From the NCBI RefSeq assembly GCF_947495715.1, contig NZ_CANLZU010000003.1, positions 148,501 through 212,500 on the forward strand: a stretch of 64,000 nucleotides of DNA, in the 5' to 3' direction. Numbering within the stretch: the first letter of the stretch is position 1; every line of letters starts with the position of its first letter. The notes below the pieces were generated by a model, which searched no databases, had not been told where the DNA came from, and saw only the letters and a program-made list of their open reading frames with translations. Of the stretch, positions 56,170 to 64,000 are shown in pieces. The DNA is from an uncultured Oceanisphaera sp. (lineage in GTDB: Bacteria > Pseudomonadota > Gammaproteobacteria > Enterobacterales > Aeromonadaceae). The translations under genes were made by a program, and so were the position numbers.

Positions 56170-57012
56170 ATGGCGGCGCTGTTGGGTTCATCCAAACGGG
56201 TACTACCGGGTTTTACCCTGAGTCTGGGCACCAGCCTGCTGTTCGTAAGCTTGATTATCCTGCTGCCGCTCACCGGGCTGATACTGAATACCAGCCAGAT
56301 GGGCTGGGCACAGTACTGGAATGTAATCAGTGACCCCAGGGTGGTGGCTACCTACAAGGTCACCCTCAGCGCCGCCGCCGCCGCCAGCCTGTTCAACATG
56401 GTGTTTGGCCTCTTGATGGCCTGGATTCTAACCCGCTATCGCTTTCCGGGAAGGGCCCTGCTCGACGGCCTGATGGACCTGCCCTTTGCCCTGCCTACCG
56501 CGGTGGCCGGCCTGACCCTGGCCTCGCTGTTTGCCACCAACGGCTGGTACGGCGAGTGGCTGGCCGAGCTGGGCATCAAGGTGTCTTACACCTGGGTGGG
56601 CATCGTCATCGCCATGGTATTTACCAGCGTGCCCTTCGTGGTGCGTACCGTGCAGCCGGTGCTGGAAGATCTGGGCCCGGAATACGAAGAAGCGGCCGCC
56701 ACCCTGGGGGCCAGCCCCTGGCAGGCATTCAGCCGGGTGGTATTGCCCGAGCTGAAGCCGGCACTGATCACCGGCACCGCCCTGTCGTTCACCCGCAGTC
56801 TGGGTGAATTTGGTGCCGTTATCTTTATTGCCGGCAACATGCCCTGGCAAACCGAAATTACCTCGCTGATGATTTTCATCAAGCTGCAGGAATTCGATTA
56901 TGCCGCCGCCAGTGCCATTGCCAGCATCATCTTACTGGCATCCTTCGTGCTGCTGTTTCTGATCAACGGCATTCAAAGCCGCTTTATGCGCCGGGTACGA
57001 GGTAACAGCTGA
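56170..57012 (+). CDS. cysT: Sulfate/thiosulfate ABC permease CysT (CysU)
   Basis: 280 residues, six membrane helices, EAA loop EEAAATLGASPWQAFSRVVL. It pairs with CysW to form the channel. Starts 3 bp after cysP, and its TGA overlaps the cysW ATG by one base. Confidence 0.95.
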   Translation: MAALLGSSKRVLPGFTLSLGTSLLFVSLIILLPLTGLILNTSQMGWAQYWNVISDPRVVATYKVTLSAAAAASLFNMVFGLLMAWILTRYRFPGRALLDGLMDLPFALPTAVAGLTLASLFATNGWYGEWLAELGIKVSYTWVGIVIAMVFTSVPFVVRTVQPVLEDLGPEYEEAAATLGASPWQAFSRVVLPELKPALITGTALSFTRSLGEFGAVIFIAGNMPWQTEITSLMIFIKLQEFDYAAASAIASIILLASFVLLFLINGIQSRFMRRVRGNS

Positions 57013-57851
57013 TGGAACAGTCTCTGACACTGAAAGCCGCTCGTCCCTGGGGTCGCTGGTTGCTGATTGGCACCGGCGTGGTGCTGACCCTGCTGTTGCT
57101 GGTGGTGCCGCTGCTGGCCATTATTGCCGGTGCCTTTGCCGCCGGTGTGGGTGGCGTGCTGGACAACCTGAACGAGCCGGACATGCTGCATGCCATCGGC
57201 CTGACCCTGCTGGTGGCGGCGCTCACCGTGCCCATCAACCTGGTATTCGGCACCCTGCTGGCCTGGCTGGTCACCCGCTTTCAGTTTCGCGGTCGTCAGT
57301 TGCTGCTGACCCTGATGGATGTACCCTTCGCGGTATCGCCGGTGGTAGCCGGTTTGCTCTATCTGCTGATGTACGGGGTCAACGGCCCGGTGGGCGGCTG
57401 GCTCGACGGGGTCGACATGCAACTGATGTTTGCCTGGCCCGGCATTGTGATGGTCACCGTATTCGTCACCTGTCCCTTCATGGTGCGTGAGCTGGTGCCG
57501 CTGATGAGCAGTCAGGGCACCGATTCGGAAGAAGCCGCCGTGCTGCTGGGGGCCAGCGGCTGGCAACTGTTTCGCAAAATCACTCTGCCCAATATTCGCT
57601 GGGCGCTGCTGTACGGGGTGATCCTCACCAACGCCCGCGCCGTGGGCGAATTTGGCGCCGTGTCGGTGGTGTCCGGCGGTATTCGCGGCGAAACCAATAC
57701 CCTGTCGCTGCACGTCGAGCTGCTGCATCAGGACTATAACGCGGTCGGCGCCTTTACCGCCGCCGCCCTGCTGACACTGATGGCGGTGATCACCTTGTTG
57801 TTCAAATCCTATCTCGAGTGGCGCCTGCACGGCGCCGAAGCACAGGAGTAA
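57012..57851 (+). CDS. cysW: Sulfate/thiosulfate ABC permease CysW
   Basis: 279 residues, six membrane helices, EAA loop [20 protein letters not shown]. Conserved [20 protein letters not shown] and [20 protein letters not shown]. Ends 5 bp before cysA. Confidence 0.95.
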   Translation: MEQSLTLKAARPWGRWLLIGTGVVLTLLLLVVPLLAIIAGAFAAGVGGVLDNLNEPDMLHAIGLTLLVAALTVPINLVFGTLLAWLVTRFQFRGRQLLLTLMDVPFAVSPVVAGLLYLLMYGVNGPVGGWLDGVDMQLMFAWPGIVMVTVFVTCPFMVRELVPLMSSQGTDSEEAAVLLGASGWQLFRKITLPNIRWALLYGVILTNARAVGEFGAVSVVSGGIRGETNTLSLHVELLHQDYNAVGAFTAAALLTLMAVITLLFKSYLEWRLHGAEAQE

Positions 57852-57856
57852 CCGGC

Positions 57857-58948
57857 ATGAGTATTCAGATTGAAGGGGTTCACAAGTCCTTCGGCAACAC
57901 CCGGGTGCTGCACGACATCAACCTCGACCTGCCCAGCGGCCAGCTGGTGGGGCTGCTGGGTCCTTCCGGCTCGGGCAAGACCACGCTGCTGCGCATCATC
58001 GCCGGGCTGGAGCACGCCAACGGCGGCCGCATTCGCTTCAACGGTAGCGATGTGACCGACTTGCACGCCCGGGATCGCAAGGTCGGCTTCGTGTTTCAGA
58101 ATTATGCGCTGTTCCGCCACATGACGGTGTTCGACAACATCGCCTTCGGGCTGACTATCATGCCGAAGGCGGAACGCCCGTCCAAATCCGACATCAAACG
58201 CCGCGTGGGTGATTTGCTGGAGATGATTCAGCTATCGCATGTGGCCGACCGTTTTCCGGCCCAGTTGTCCGGCGGTCAGCGTCAGCGCGTGGCCCTGGCC
58301 CGCTCTTTGGCGGTAGAGCCGCGCGTGCTGCTGCTGGACGAACCTTTTGGCGCCCTCGACGCCCAGGTGCGCAAGGAACTGCGCCGCTGGCTGCGCCGGC
58401 TGCATGACGAACTGCATTTCACCAGCATCTTCGTAACCCATGATCAGGAAGAGGCGCTGGATGTGTCGGATCAGGTGGTGGTGATGAGCCAGGGCAAGGT
58501 GGAGCAGATCGGCAGCCCGGATGATATCTGGCAGCAACCGGCCAGTCGCTTCGTACTGGAGTTTCTCGGTGAGGTGAATCAAATTGATGGCGAGCTGCAC
58601 GGCAGCCGCTTCAAGGTGGGGCATTATCCGCTGCAACTGCCGGTGGCCAGCCATCGGCAGGGCAAGGCCAGCTGGTATCTGCGCCCGTACGAAATCAGCT
58701 TAACCACCGCAGCCGATGCCCATCATCCGCTGCCGGTCGTGGTAACCGACGTCAATCCGCGCGGCGCCCTGCTGCGACTGGAGCTGGAGCCTCAGGACTG
58801 GCCGGGCCAATTGCTGGAAGCCGAGCTACCTCGCCGGCAGCTGGAGCAGGCCCGCCGCGGTCAGACCCTTTATCTGGGCAGCCAGGGCGGCCGCCTCTAT
58901 GTTGGCGATCAGCAGATCACCGACGCGAGCCTTGCTTTAACAGCTTGA
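57857..58948 (+). CDS. cysA: Sulfate/thiosulfate ABC ATPase CysA
   Basis: 363 residues. Walker [16 protein letters not shown]-loop [20 protein letters not shown], signature [15 protein letters not shown], Walker [13 protein letters not shown] and switch [10 protein letters not shown]; the C-terminal TOBE-like regulatory domain is complete. ATG 57857 has AGGAG upstream; an in-frame start inside cysW is unlikely. Convergent with cysM. Confidence 0.95.
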   Translation: MSIQIEGVHKSFGNTRVLHDINLDLPSGQLVGLLGPSGSGKTTLLRIIAGLEHANGGRIRFNGSDVTDLHARDRKVGFVFQNYALFRHMTVFDNIAFGLTIMPKAERPSKSDIKRRVGDLLEMIQLSHVADRFPAQLSGGQRQRVALARSLAVEPRVLLLDEPFGALDAQVRKELRRWLRRLHDELHFTSIFVTHDQEEALDVSDQVVVMSQGKVEQIGSPDDIWQQPASRFVLEFLGEVNQIDGELHGSRFKVGHYPLQLPVASHRQGKASWYLRPYEISLTTAADAHHPLPVVVTDVNPRGALLRLELEPQDWPGQLLEAELPRRQLEQARRGQTLYLGSQGGRLYVGDQQITDASLALTA

Positions 58949-58952
58949 AACA

Positions 58953-59017
58953 ACGTGAGGGGTAAAAAGTGAGGGGATATATAATTCTCCTCACCCCTCA
59001 CGCTTTACCCCTCACGT
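58953..59017. terminator. Long two-part inverted repeat between cysA and cysM
   Basis: Outer arms ACGTGAGGGGTAAA / TTTACCCCTCACGT and inner arms GTGAGGGG / CCCCTCAC around an AT-rich loop. It spans the convergent gap and extends into the last codons of cysM. Probably a bidirectional terminator, though the T-runs are short. Confidence 0.6.
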
Positions 59018-59907
59018 TTATTAAACACCCCCGATGACAGGTAGCGATCGCCCCGGTCGCAGATGATGGCGACGATGATGGCGTTATCGACCTGCTCGGC
59101 CAGCTTGAGCGCGCCGGCCACGGCACCGCCGGAGCTGACACCACAGAAGATGCCTTCTTCTTTTGCCAGCCGCAGCATGGTAGCCACCGCTTCTTCTTCA
59201 CCGATATCCAGCACCTGATCCACCCGGCTCTGTTCGAAAATACCCGGCAAATAGGCCTCGGGCCAGCGGCGGATGCCCGGAATATTGCTACCTTCGCAGG
59301 GCTGCAGGCCGACGATTTGCACCGCTTCATTCTGCTGCTTGAGGTATTGCGACACCCCCATTATGGTGCCGGTAGTGCCCATGCTGGACACGAAATGGGT
59401 GATCCGACCTTCGGTTTGCTGCCAGATCTCGGGCCCCGTGGTCAGCAGATGCGCTTCGGGGTTATCCGGATTGTTGAACTGGTCGAGGATCACGCCCTTG
59501 CCTTCGGCGGCCATTCGGTCGGCCAGATCCCGGGCGCCTTCCATACCTTCTTCCTTGCTGACCAGGATCAGCTCGGCACCATAAGCCAGCATCGAGGCCT
59601 TGCGCTCTTCGGTGGCGTTGTCGGGCATGATCAACACCATGCGATAGCCCTTGATCGCCGCCGCCATCGCCAGGGCGATGCCGGTGTTGCCACTGGTGGC
59701 TTCGATCAGGGTGTCGCCGGGCTTGATATCCCCCCGGGCCTCGGCCTGGCGAATCATGTTCAGCGCCGGTCTGTCCTTTACCGAACCCGCCGGGTTATTA
59801 CCCTCCAGCTTCACCAGCACCTGACTGCCGGTATGGCTGGCCAGCCGCTGCAGGCGTACCAGGGGGGTATTGCCGACAAAGTCTTCTATGGTCGGGAACT
59901 GCATCAT
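59005..59907 (-). CDS. cysM: Cysteine synthase B CysM
   Basis: 300 residues, PLP fold type II. PLP lysine in NPAGSVKDRPA (near 45), EATSGNTGIALA phosphate loop, and the B-type signature MPDNATEERKASMLAYGAEL. It makes cysteine from O-acetylserine with sulfide, or S-sulfocysteine with thiosulfate, fitting the thiosulfate uptake operon opposite. It ends inside the long inverted repeat. Confidence 0.95.
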   Translation of the reverse strand: MMQFPTIEDFVGNTPLVRLQRLASHTGSQVLVKLEGNNPAGSVKDRPALNMIRQAEARGDIKPGDTLIEATSGNTGIALAMAAAIKGYRMVLIMPDNATEERKASMLAYGAELILVSKEEGMEGARDLADRMAAEGKGVILDQFNNPDNPEAHLLTTGPEIWQQTEGRITHFVSSMGTTGTIMGVSQYLKQQNEAVQIVGLQPCEGSNIPGIRRWPEAYLPGIFEQSRVDQVLDIGEEEAVATMLRLAKEEGIFCGVSSGGAVAGALKLAEQVDNAIIVAIICDRGDRYLSSGVFNKREG

Positions 59908-59994
59908 TAGTCCTTGAAAGCTATGTGAAAATAAGGCGTTGACGCCATTTTACCCGATGCGGCCAGTGGCCTCGACCGCTTATTACCGGGCAAA

Positions 59995-60612
59995 TTATTG
60001 CTGCACCAGCGCCAAGCGGGCACCCAGTGCCATCATGAGCCCACCCGAGAGTCGATTCAGGTAAACCGAGACCCGCTCTCGGCCCTGCAGACCCCGCTTC
60101 AGCCGCTGGCCGAGCAGACCGTAAGCACCGTTGCAAAAGGTGGCGGTCAGGGTGAATACCAACCCCAGCTGCAGCAATTGCATCGGCACCGAGCCGAGTT
60201 CCTGGCTGATGAACTGGGGCAGAAAGGCGAGAAAGAACAGCGCCACCTTGGGGTTGAGCAGGCCGACCATGAGGCCACGATAAAAAATGCGGCCAACACT
60301 GCTGCTGTTTTGCGCCTGGGGCAGATGCATGGTCGAGGCACTGCGCAGGCTGGTCCAGCCCAGATACAGCAGATAGGCGGCGCCCAGATACTTGATCACC
60401 ATGAAAGCGGTGGCCGATTGCATCACCAGCGCCGACAGTCCCACGACCGCCAGCAGAGTATGGCCCAGATAAGCAACCCCCAGCCCCATTGCCGCCCAGA
60501 GTCCGGCAAAACGGCGCTCGCCCAGAGCTTGCGACAGCACAAAGAAGATATCCGGCCCCGGTGTTAAATTCAGGGCCAGACAGGCAGGAATAAACAACAA
60601 CCAGAGTTCCAT
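59995..60612 (-). CDS. LysE/RhtB-family amino acid exporter
   Basis: 205 residues, six membrane helices. Family blocks are NLTPGPDIFFVLSQALGERR, GAAYLLYLGWTSLRS, GLMVGLLNPKVALFFLAFLP and a hydrophobic C-terminus. Probable export of homoserine, threonine or a cysteine-related product; position upstream of cysM on the same strand makes the last conceivable. Confidence 0.9.
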   Translation of the reverse strand: MELWLLFIPACLALNLTPGPDIFFVLSQALGERRFAGLWAAMGLGVAYLGHTLLAVVGLSALVMQSATAFMVIKYLGAAYLLYLGWTSLRSASTMHLPQAQNSSSVGRIFYRGLMVGLLNPKVALFFLAFLPQFISQELGSVPMQLLQLGLVFTLTATFCNGAYGLLGQRLKRGLQGRERVSVYLNRLSGGLMMALGARLALVQQ

Positions 60613-60752
60613 TCTATACCTCGTTCAGGCTTGCGCCCTCGTTCACGAAAAAAGATCAGGGGCCTGATAATATGCTACAACCCTTAGGTCCTGCCATACC
60701 ATCTATATGGCGCTGTCGCCTATCGTCATGCCATCTGTATAAAGGAGTCTGT

Positions 60753-63437
60753 ATGCCGCTGCAAGGACTTGATGCCCTGTTCCGTCCCACCAGTATCGCC
60801 GTGATCGGCGCCTCTCATCGGGACCATGGCGCCGGCAAGCTGGTAATGAAAAACCTGCTGGCCGGTAACTTCAGCGGCCCCGTCATGCCGGTCAACCCCA
60901 AGTACGAAGCGGTGGCCGGCGTGATGGCCTACCCCGACATTCAGAGCCTGCCCAGAGTGCCCGACCTGGCCATTATCTGTACGCCAGCCGGCAAGAATCC
61001 GGGCATTATCGACCAACTCGGCCGAAAAGGCTGTAAAGCCGCCATTATTCTGGCCGCCGGTACCTCTTCCGAGCAGCTGGAGCAGATGAAAGCCAGCGCG
61101 CGCGAACATCGCATGCGCCTGCTCGGCCCCAACAGCATGGGGGTGATACTGCCACATATGGGGCTTAATGTGAGTTTTGCGCCTTTTCCGGCCAAAGCGG
61201 GGCGAATTGCCTTTGTTTCGCAATCGGCGGCGGTGTGCTCCACCATTCTGGACTGGGCCCGCCACAACGACATCGGCTTCTCGCACTTCATTTCGCTCGG
61301 TGATGCCTGCGATATCGACTTCGCCCAGTTGCTGGACTATCTGGCACGAGACCGGCACACCAGTGCCATTCTGCTGTATATGGATGCGGTGCAGGACGCT
61401 CGCGCCTTCATGTCGGCGGCGCGAACCGCTTCACGCAACAAGGCGGTACTGGTGGTCAAAAGCGGCAAAACCCGCATCGGCGCCCAGCTTGGCCACCTGC
61501 ACACCGGTGGTAATGTAGGCATGGTAGGCATGGACGCCGCCTACGATGCCGCCATTCGTCGGGCCGGCATGCTGCGGGTAAGAGATACCCACGATTTGTT
61601 TGCGGCAGTAGAAACCCTCAACCATGCCCAGAGCCTGCGTGGCGAGCGGCTGGTGATCCTGACCAACGGCGGCGGCCCGGCCATCATGGCCATCGACACC
61701 CTGCTGGCCAGAGGCGGCAAGCTGGCCAGCCTGAGCGAGGGCACCAGGGCTTCGCTGGACCAGGTATTACCGTCGGCCTGGTCCAAAACCAATCCCATCG
61801 ATATCGTCGGCGATGCGCCGGTCGCACGCTATACCGATAGCTTGAAGGTACTGCTCGACAGCGATGACTGCGACGCCATCCTGATCATGCATGCGCCCTC
61901 TGCCGCAGTAAACAGCACCCTGGTGGCCAGGGAAGTCATCAGGATCATCAAGGAACATCCGCGTGCCCGGCGTTTCAACATCCTCACCAACTGGTCGGGG
62001 GAAACCAGCGTGTTCGAGGCGCGCCGCTGCTTTACCGAGGCCGGTATTCCCACTTACCGCACGCCGGAAAGTGCCGCCGGCGCCTTTATGCACCTGGTCG
62101 AGTATCGCCGCAACCAGAAGCAACTGATGGAAACCCCGGAGTCCATCTCCGATATGCCCAGCGACAGCGAGACGGTGAAGTTGCTGATCAGAGAAGCTTT
62201 TGATCAAGGCATTGTTCAGCTGGATACCCACGAAGTCAGCCGCCTGATGGCGGCCTACGGCATTCAGACCCTGCCGACCTGGATTGCCTCGGACAGCACC
62301 GAGGCCGCGCATATTGCCGAACAAATCGGCTATCCGGTGGCGATCAAGCTGCGATCTCCCGACATAGTGCACAAGTCCGAGGTGTCGGGCGTAGTACTCA
62401 ACCTGCGCTCGGCCGCCGAGGTGGCTCAGGCCGCCGATGCCATTATGGATCGAGTACGGCAGGCTTATCCCGGTGCCCGTATTCACGGCCTTATCGTGCA
62501 GCGCATGGCACGCCGGGCAGGATCCCAGGAATTACATATCGGCGTGCGTTCGGACCCGGTGTTTGGCCCCGTGATTCTGCTGGGTGATGGTGGCATCGAC
62601 TGGGAGGGCGAAGAGCAGGCCGCCGTTGCCCTGCTACCGCTGAACATGACCCTGGCCCGCTATCTGGTCATTAATGCTCTTAAAAGCGGCAAGGTCAGGG
62701 CCAACCGCTCGCAGCAATCGCTGGACATGGAAGCCCTCTGCCGCGTGCTGACCAAGGTGTCTCATCTCATCATCAATCATCCCGAGATCACCCGGCTCGA
62801 TATTCACCCGCTGCTGGCCACCGGCAAGGAGCTCATCGCCCTGGATGTCAGCATGAAGCTAGAACCCTTTGAAGGGGATGGTCAGGCTCGCCTGGCGATA
62901 CGCCCTTATCCCAAGGAGTGGGAAGAAAGAACACTGCTCAAGGATGGCAGCAGTATCCTGCTTCGCCCGGTATTACCGGAAGACGAGCCGGCCCATAAGG
63001 ACTTTGTCAGCCATGTATCCGATGAAGACCGCTACAAACGCTTCTTCGCCGATGTGGTGATCGGGCATGAAGAACTGGCCCACATGACGCAGATTGATTA
63101 CGACCGGGAAATAGCCTTTGTGGCCGTGGCAGAAGACGGAAAAATTCTGGCCGTGGTACGAGCCATCTCGGATCCGGATAACGAAGATGCGGAGTTTGCG
63201 GTGCTGGTTCGCTCCGATCTCAAGGGCATGGGCCTGGGCCGGCTCTTGATGGAGAAGATTATCCGCTATGCTCGCGTTCGCGGCCTGAATAGTCTGAGCG
63301 GTATCACCATGCCCTCAAACCGGGGCATGATCACCCTGGCCCGCAAGCTGGGATTCAAGGTCAAGGTGCAACTGGAAGACGGCATTGCCGAACTAAAGTT
63401 GCAGTTGGAAAAAGAAGAGATAACTCCGAGCCTTTAA
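60753..63437 (+). CDS. PatZ/Pka-type protein lysine acetyltransferase with acyl-CoA synthetase-like domains
   Basis: 894 residues. A CoA-binding Rossmann domain (SIAVIGASHRDHGAGKLVMK, LLGPNSMGVI), a succinyl-CoA ligase-like domain (FVSQSAAVCSTILDWARHND, KSGKTRIGAQLGHLHTGG), an ATP-grasp domain (GYPVAIKLRSPDIVHKSEVS), and a C-terminal GNAT domain (RPVLPEDEPAHKDFVSHVSD, AVLVRSDLKGMGLGRLLMEK). E. coli PatZ (YfiQ) acetylates acetyl-CoA synthetase and other proteins. ATG 60753 follows GGAG by 5-6 nt; ATG 60672 adds 27 unconserved residues. Confidence 0.92.
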   Translation: MPLQGLDALFRPTSIAVIGASHRDHGAGKLVMKNLLAGNFSGPVMPVNPKYEAVAGVMAYPDIQSLPRVPDLAIICTPAGKNPGIIDQLGRKGCKAAIILAAGTSSEQLEQMKASAREHRMRLLGPNSMGVILPHMGLNVSFAPFPAKAGRIAFVSQSAAVCSTILDWARHNDIGFSHFISLGDACDIDFAQLLDYLARDRHTSAILLYMDAVQDARAFMSAARTASRNKAVLVVKSGKTRIGAQLGHLHTGGNVGMVGMDAAYDAAIRRAGMLRVRDTHDLFAAVETLNHAQSLRGERLVILTNGGGPAIMAIDTLLARGGKLASLSEGTRASLDQVLPSAWSKTNPIDIVGDAPVARYTDSLKVLLDSDDCDAILIMHAPSAAVNSTLVAREVIRIIKEHPRARRFNILTNWSGETSVFEARRCFTEAGIPTYRTPESAAGAFMHLVEYRRNQKQLMETPESISDMPSDSETVKLLIREAFDQGIVQLDTHEVSRLMAAYGIQTLPTWIASDSTEAAHIAEQIGYPVAIKLRSPDIVHKSEVSGVVLNLRSAAEVAQAADAIMDRVRQAYPGARIHGLIVQRMARRAGSQELHIGVRSDPVFGPVILLGDGGIDWEGEEQAAVALLPLNMTLARYLVINALKSGKVRANRSQQSLDMEALCRVLTKVSHLIINHPEITRLDIHPLLATGKELIALDVSMKLEPFEGDGQARLAIRPYPKEWEERTLLKDGSSILLRPVLPEDEPAHKDFVSHVSDEDRYKRFFADVVIGHEELAHMTQIDYDREIAFVAVAEDGKILAVVRAISDPDNEDAEFAVLVRSDLKGMGLGRLLMEKIIRYARVRGLNSLSGITMPSNRGMITLARKLGFKVKVQLEDGIAELKLQLEKEEITPSL

Positions 63438-63518
63438 CGGCATCGTATTCGTATACAGCACGGATGTAGTCGCGTGCATCCGTGCTGCATTCACCACTCA
63501 CGGTTAAAACGTAGACGC

Positions 63519-63552
63519 AAAAAAGCCCTTCACATCGGTGAAGGGCTTTTTG
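63519..63552 (-). terminator. Terminator of the rRNA operon
   Basis: AAAAGCCCTTCAC-CGAT-GTGAAGGGCTTTT stem-loop with a T-run on the minus strand, just after 5S rRNA. Confidence 0.9.
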
Positions 63553-63586
63553 GATGGTCGAATAAATTCGACCCTACATATTGGGT

Positions 63587-63703
63587 GCCTGGCAGTGACC
63601 TACTTTCACATGGCAGCTGCCACACTATCATCGGCGCGGGTGCGTTTCACTTCTGAGTTCGGCATGGGATCAGGTGGGACCACAACGCTATCGCCGCCAG
63701 GCA
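63587..63703 (-). rRNA. rrf: 5S ribosomal RNA
   Basis: Minus strand begins TGCCTGGCGGCGATAGCG and ends GTCACTGCCAGGCA-like, so both ends pair as in 5S rRNA. The loop sequence CCCACCTGATCCCATGCCGA and GAACTCAGAAGTGAAACGC are diagnostic. About 117 nt. Confidence 0.97.
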
Positions 63704-63809
63704 TAAACTGGTGTTTGTCAGCTGTTGCTAACAAACGCTGGAAAACTGATGTTCTGAAATAATCTGTAGTTGCCTTGACCGCAAGGTCTCACACTTCTTG
63801 GGTGTTGTA

Positions 63810-64000
<191 letters not shown>

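Overview
The window is about 64 kb of moderately GC-rich chromosome from a gammaproteobacterium. Several gene orders match enteric and Aeromonadales chromosomes: ftsY-ftsE-ftsX-rpoH with rsmD and a yhhL-like gene divergent, fabR-yijD, ydbH-ynbE-ydbL, cysPTWA-cysM, and thiC-thiDE-thiFSGH. The fused ThiD-ThiE, the Na+-coupled transporters and a trimethylamine monooxygenase homologue suggest a marine member, for example near Oceanimonas, Oceanisphaera or Zobellella. The genus is an inference and cannot be fixed from this sequence alone.

Layout. 1-4.0 kb (minus): 5' part of rpoH, then ftsX, ftsE and ftsY, whose acidic domain carries a 12-residue tandem repeat. 4.0-4.9 kb (plus): rsmD and a DUF1145 gene. 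5.4-6.3 kb: a DUF2007 zinc-ribbon gene and a CsrB-type regulatory RNA with many AGGA motifs. 6.3-13.8 kb: sseA, yijD, fabR, a fatty-acid desaturase behind a FabR-like operator, a Na+ symporter, and an oligopeptidase B with an export signal. 13.9-17.6 kb: ydbL-ynbE-ydbH, DUF2500, DUF411 and SirB2. 18-20.8 kb: a frameshifted small gene, a WYL regulator, and a second FtsZ-type protein outside any division cluster. 20.8-25.4 kb: gltS, hutG, an IclR regulator and an EEP nuclease. 25.4-35.9 kb: mostly small envelope, redox and membrane proteins, including cytochrome b561 beside cytochrome c', lipocalin, an Atm1-type ABC exporter, ZntB and a glutathione peroxidase. 36-40.3 kb: a TerC/CBS/CorC membrane protein and pxpABC. 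40.4-51.8 kb: a Tmm homologue and two thiamine loci, a salvage pair (thiM, thiE) and a TPP-riboswitch-led biosynthetic operon. 51.9-63.4 kb: menA, rnb, the thiosulfate/sulfate uptake operon with cysM, a RhtB exporter and a PatZ-type acetyltransferase. 63.5-64 kb: the 3' end of an rRNA operon (23S end, 5S, terminator) on the minus strand.

The least expected feature is a dispersed family of long (about 370-445 bp) non-coding intergenic repeats. I find at least nine full, partial or divergent copies, at about 4.9, 11.05, 17.6, 28.7, 30.0, 42.6, 43.1, 44.2 and 45.0 kb, in both orientations. Several copies end in ATACCAAT-like inverted termini, as MITEs do. The copies are built from hairpins. One hairpin keeps a CATCCCTG-like core while its flanking stem differs from copy to copy yet stays self-complementary. 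That covariation argues that structure is maintained. Two opposed copies separate thiM from thiE.

Other notable points are the CsrB-like RNA with a GacA/UvrY-type upstream half-site, the FtsZ paralogue with intact GTPase and C-terminal tail motifs directly behind an intrinsic terminator, and the FabR-like box on the desaturase promoter.
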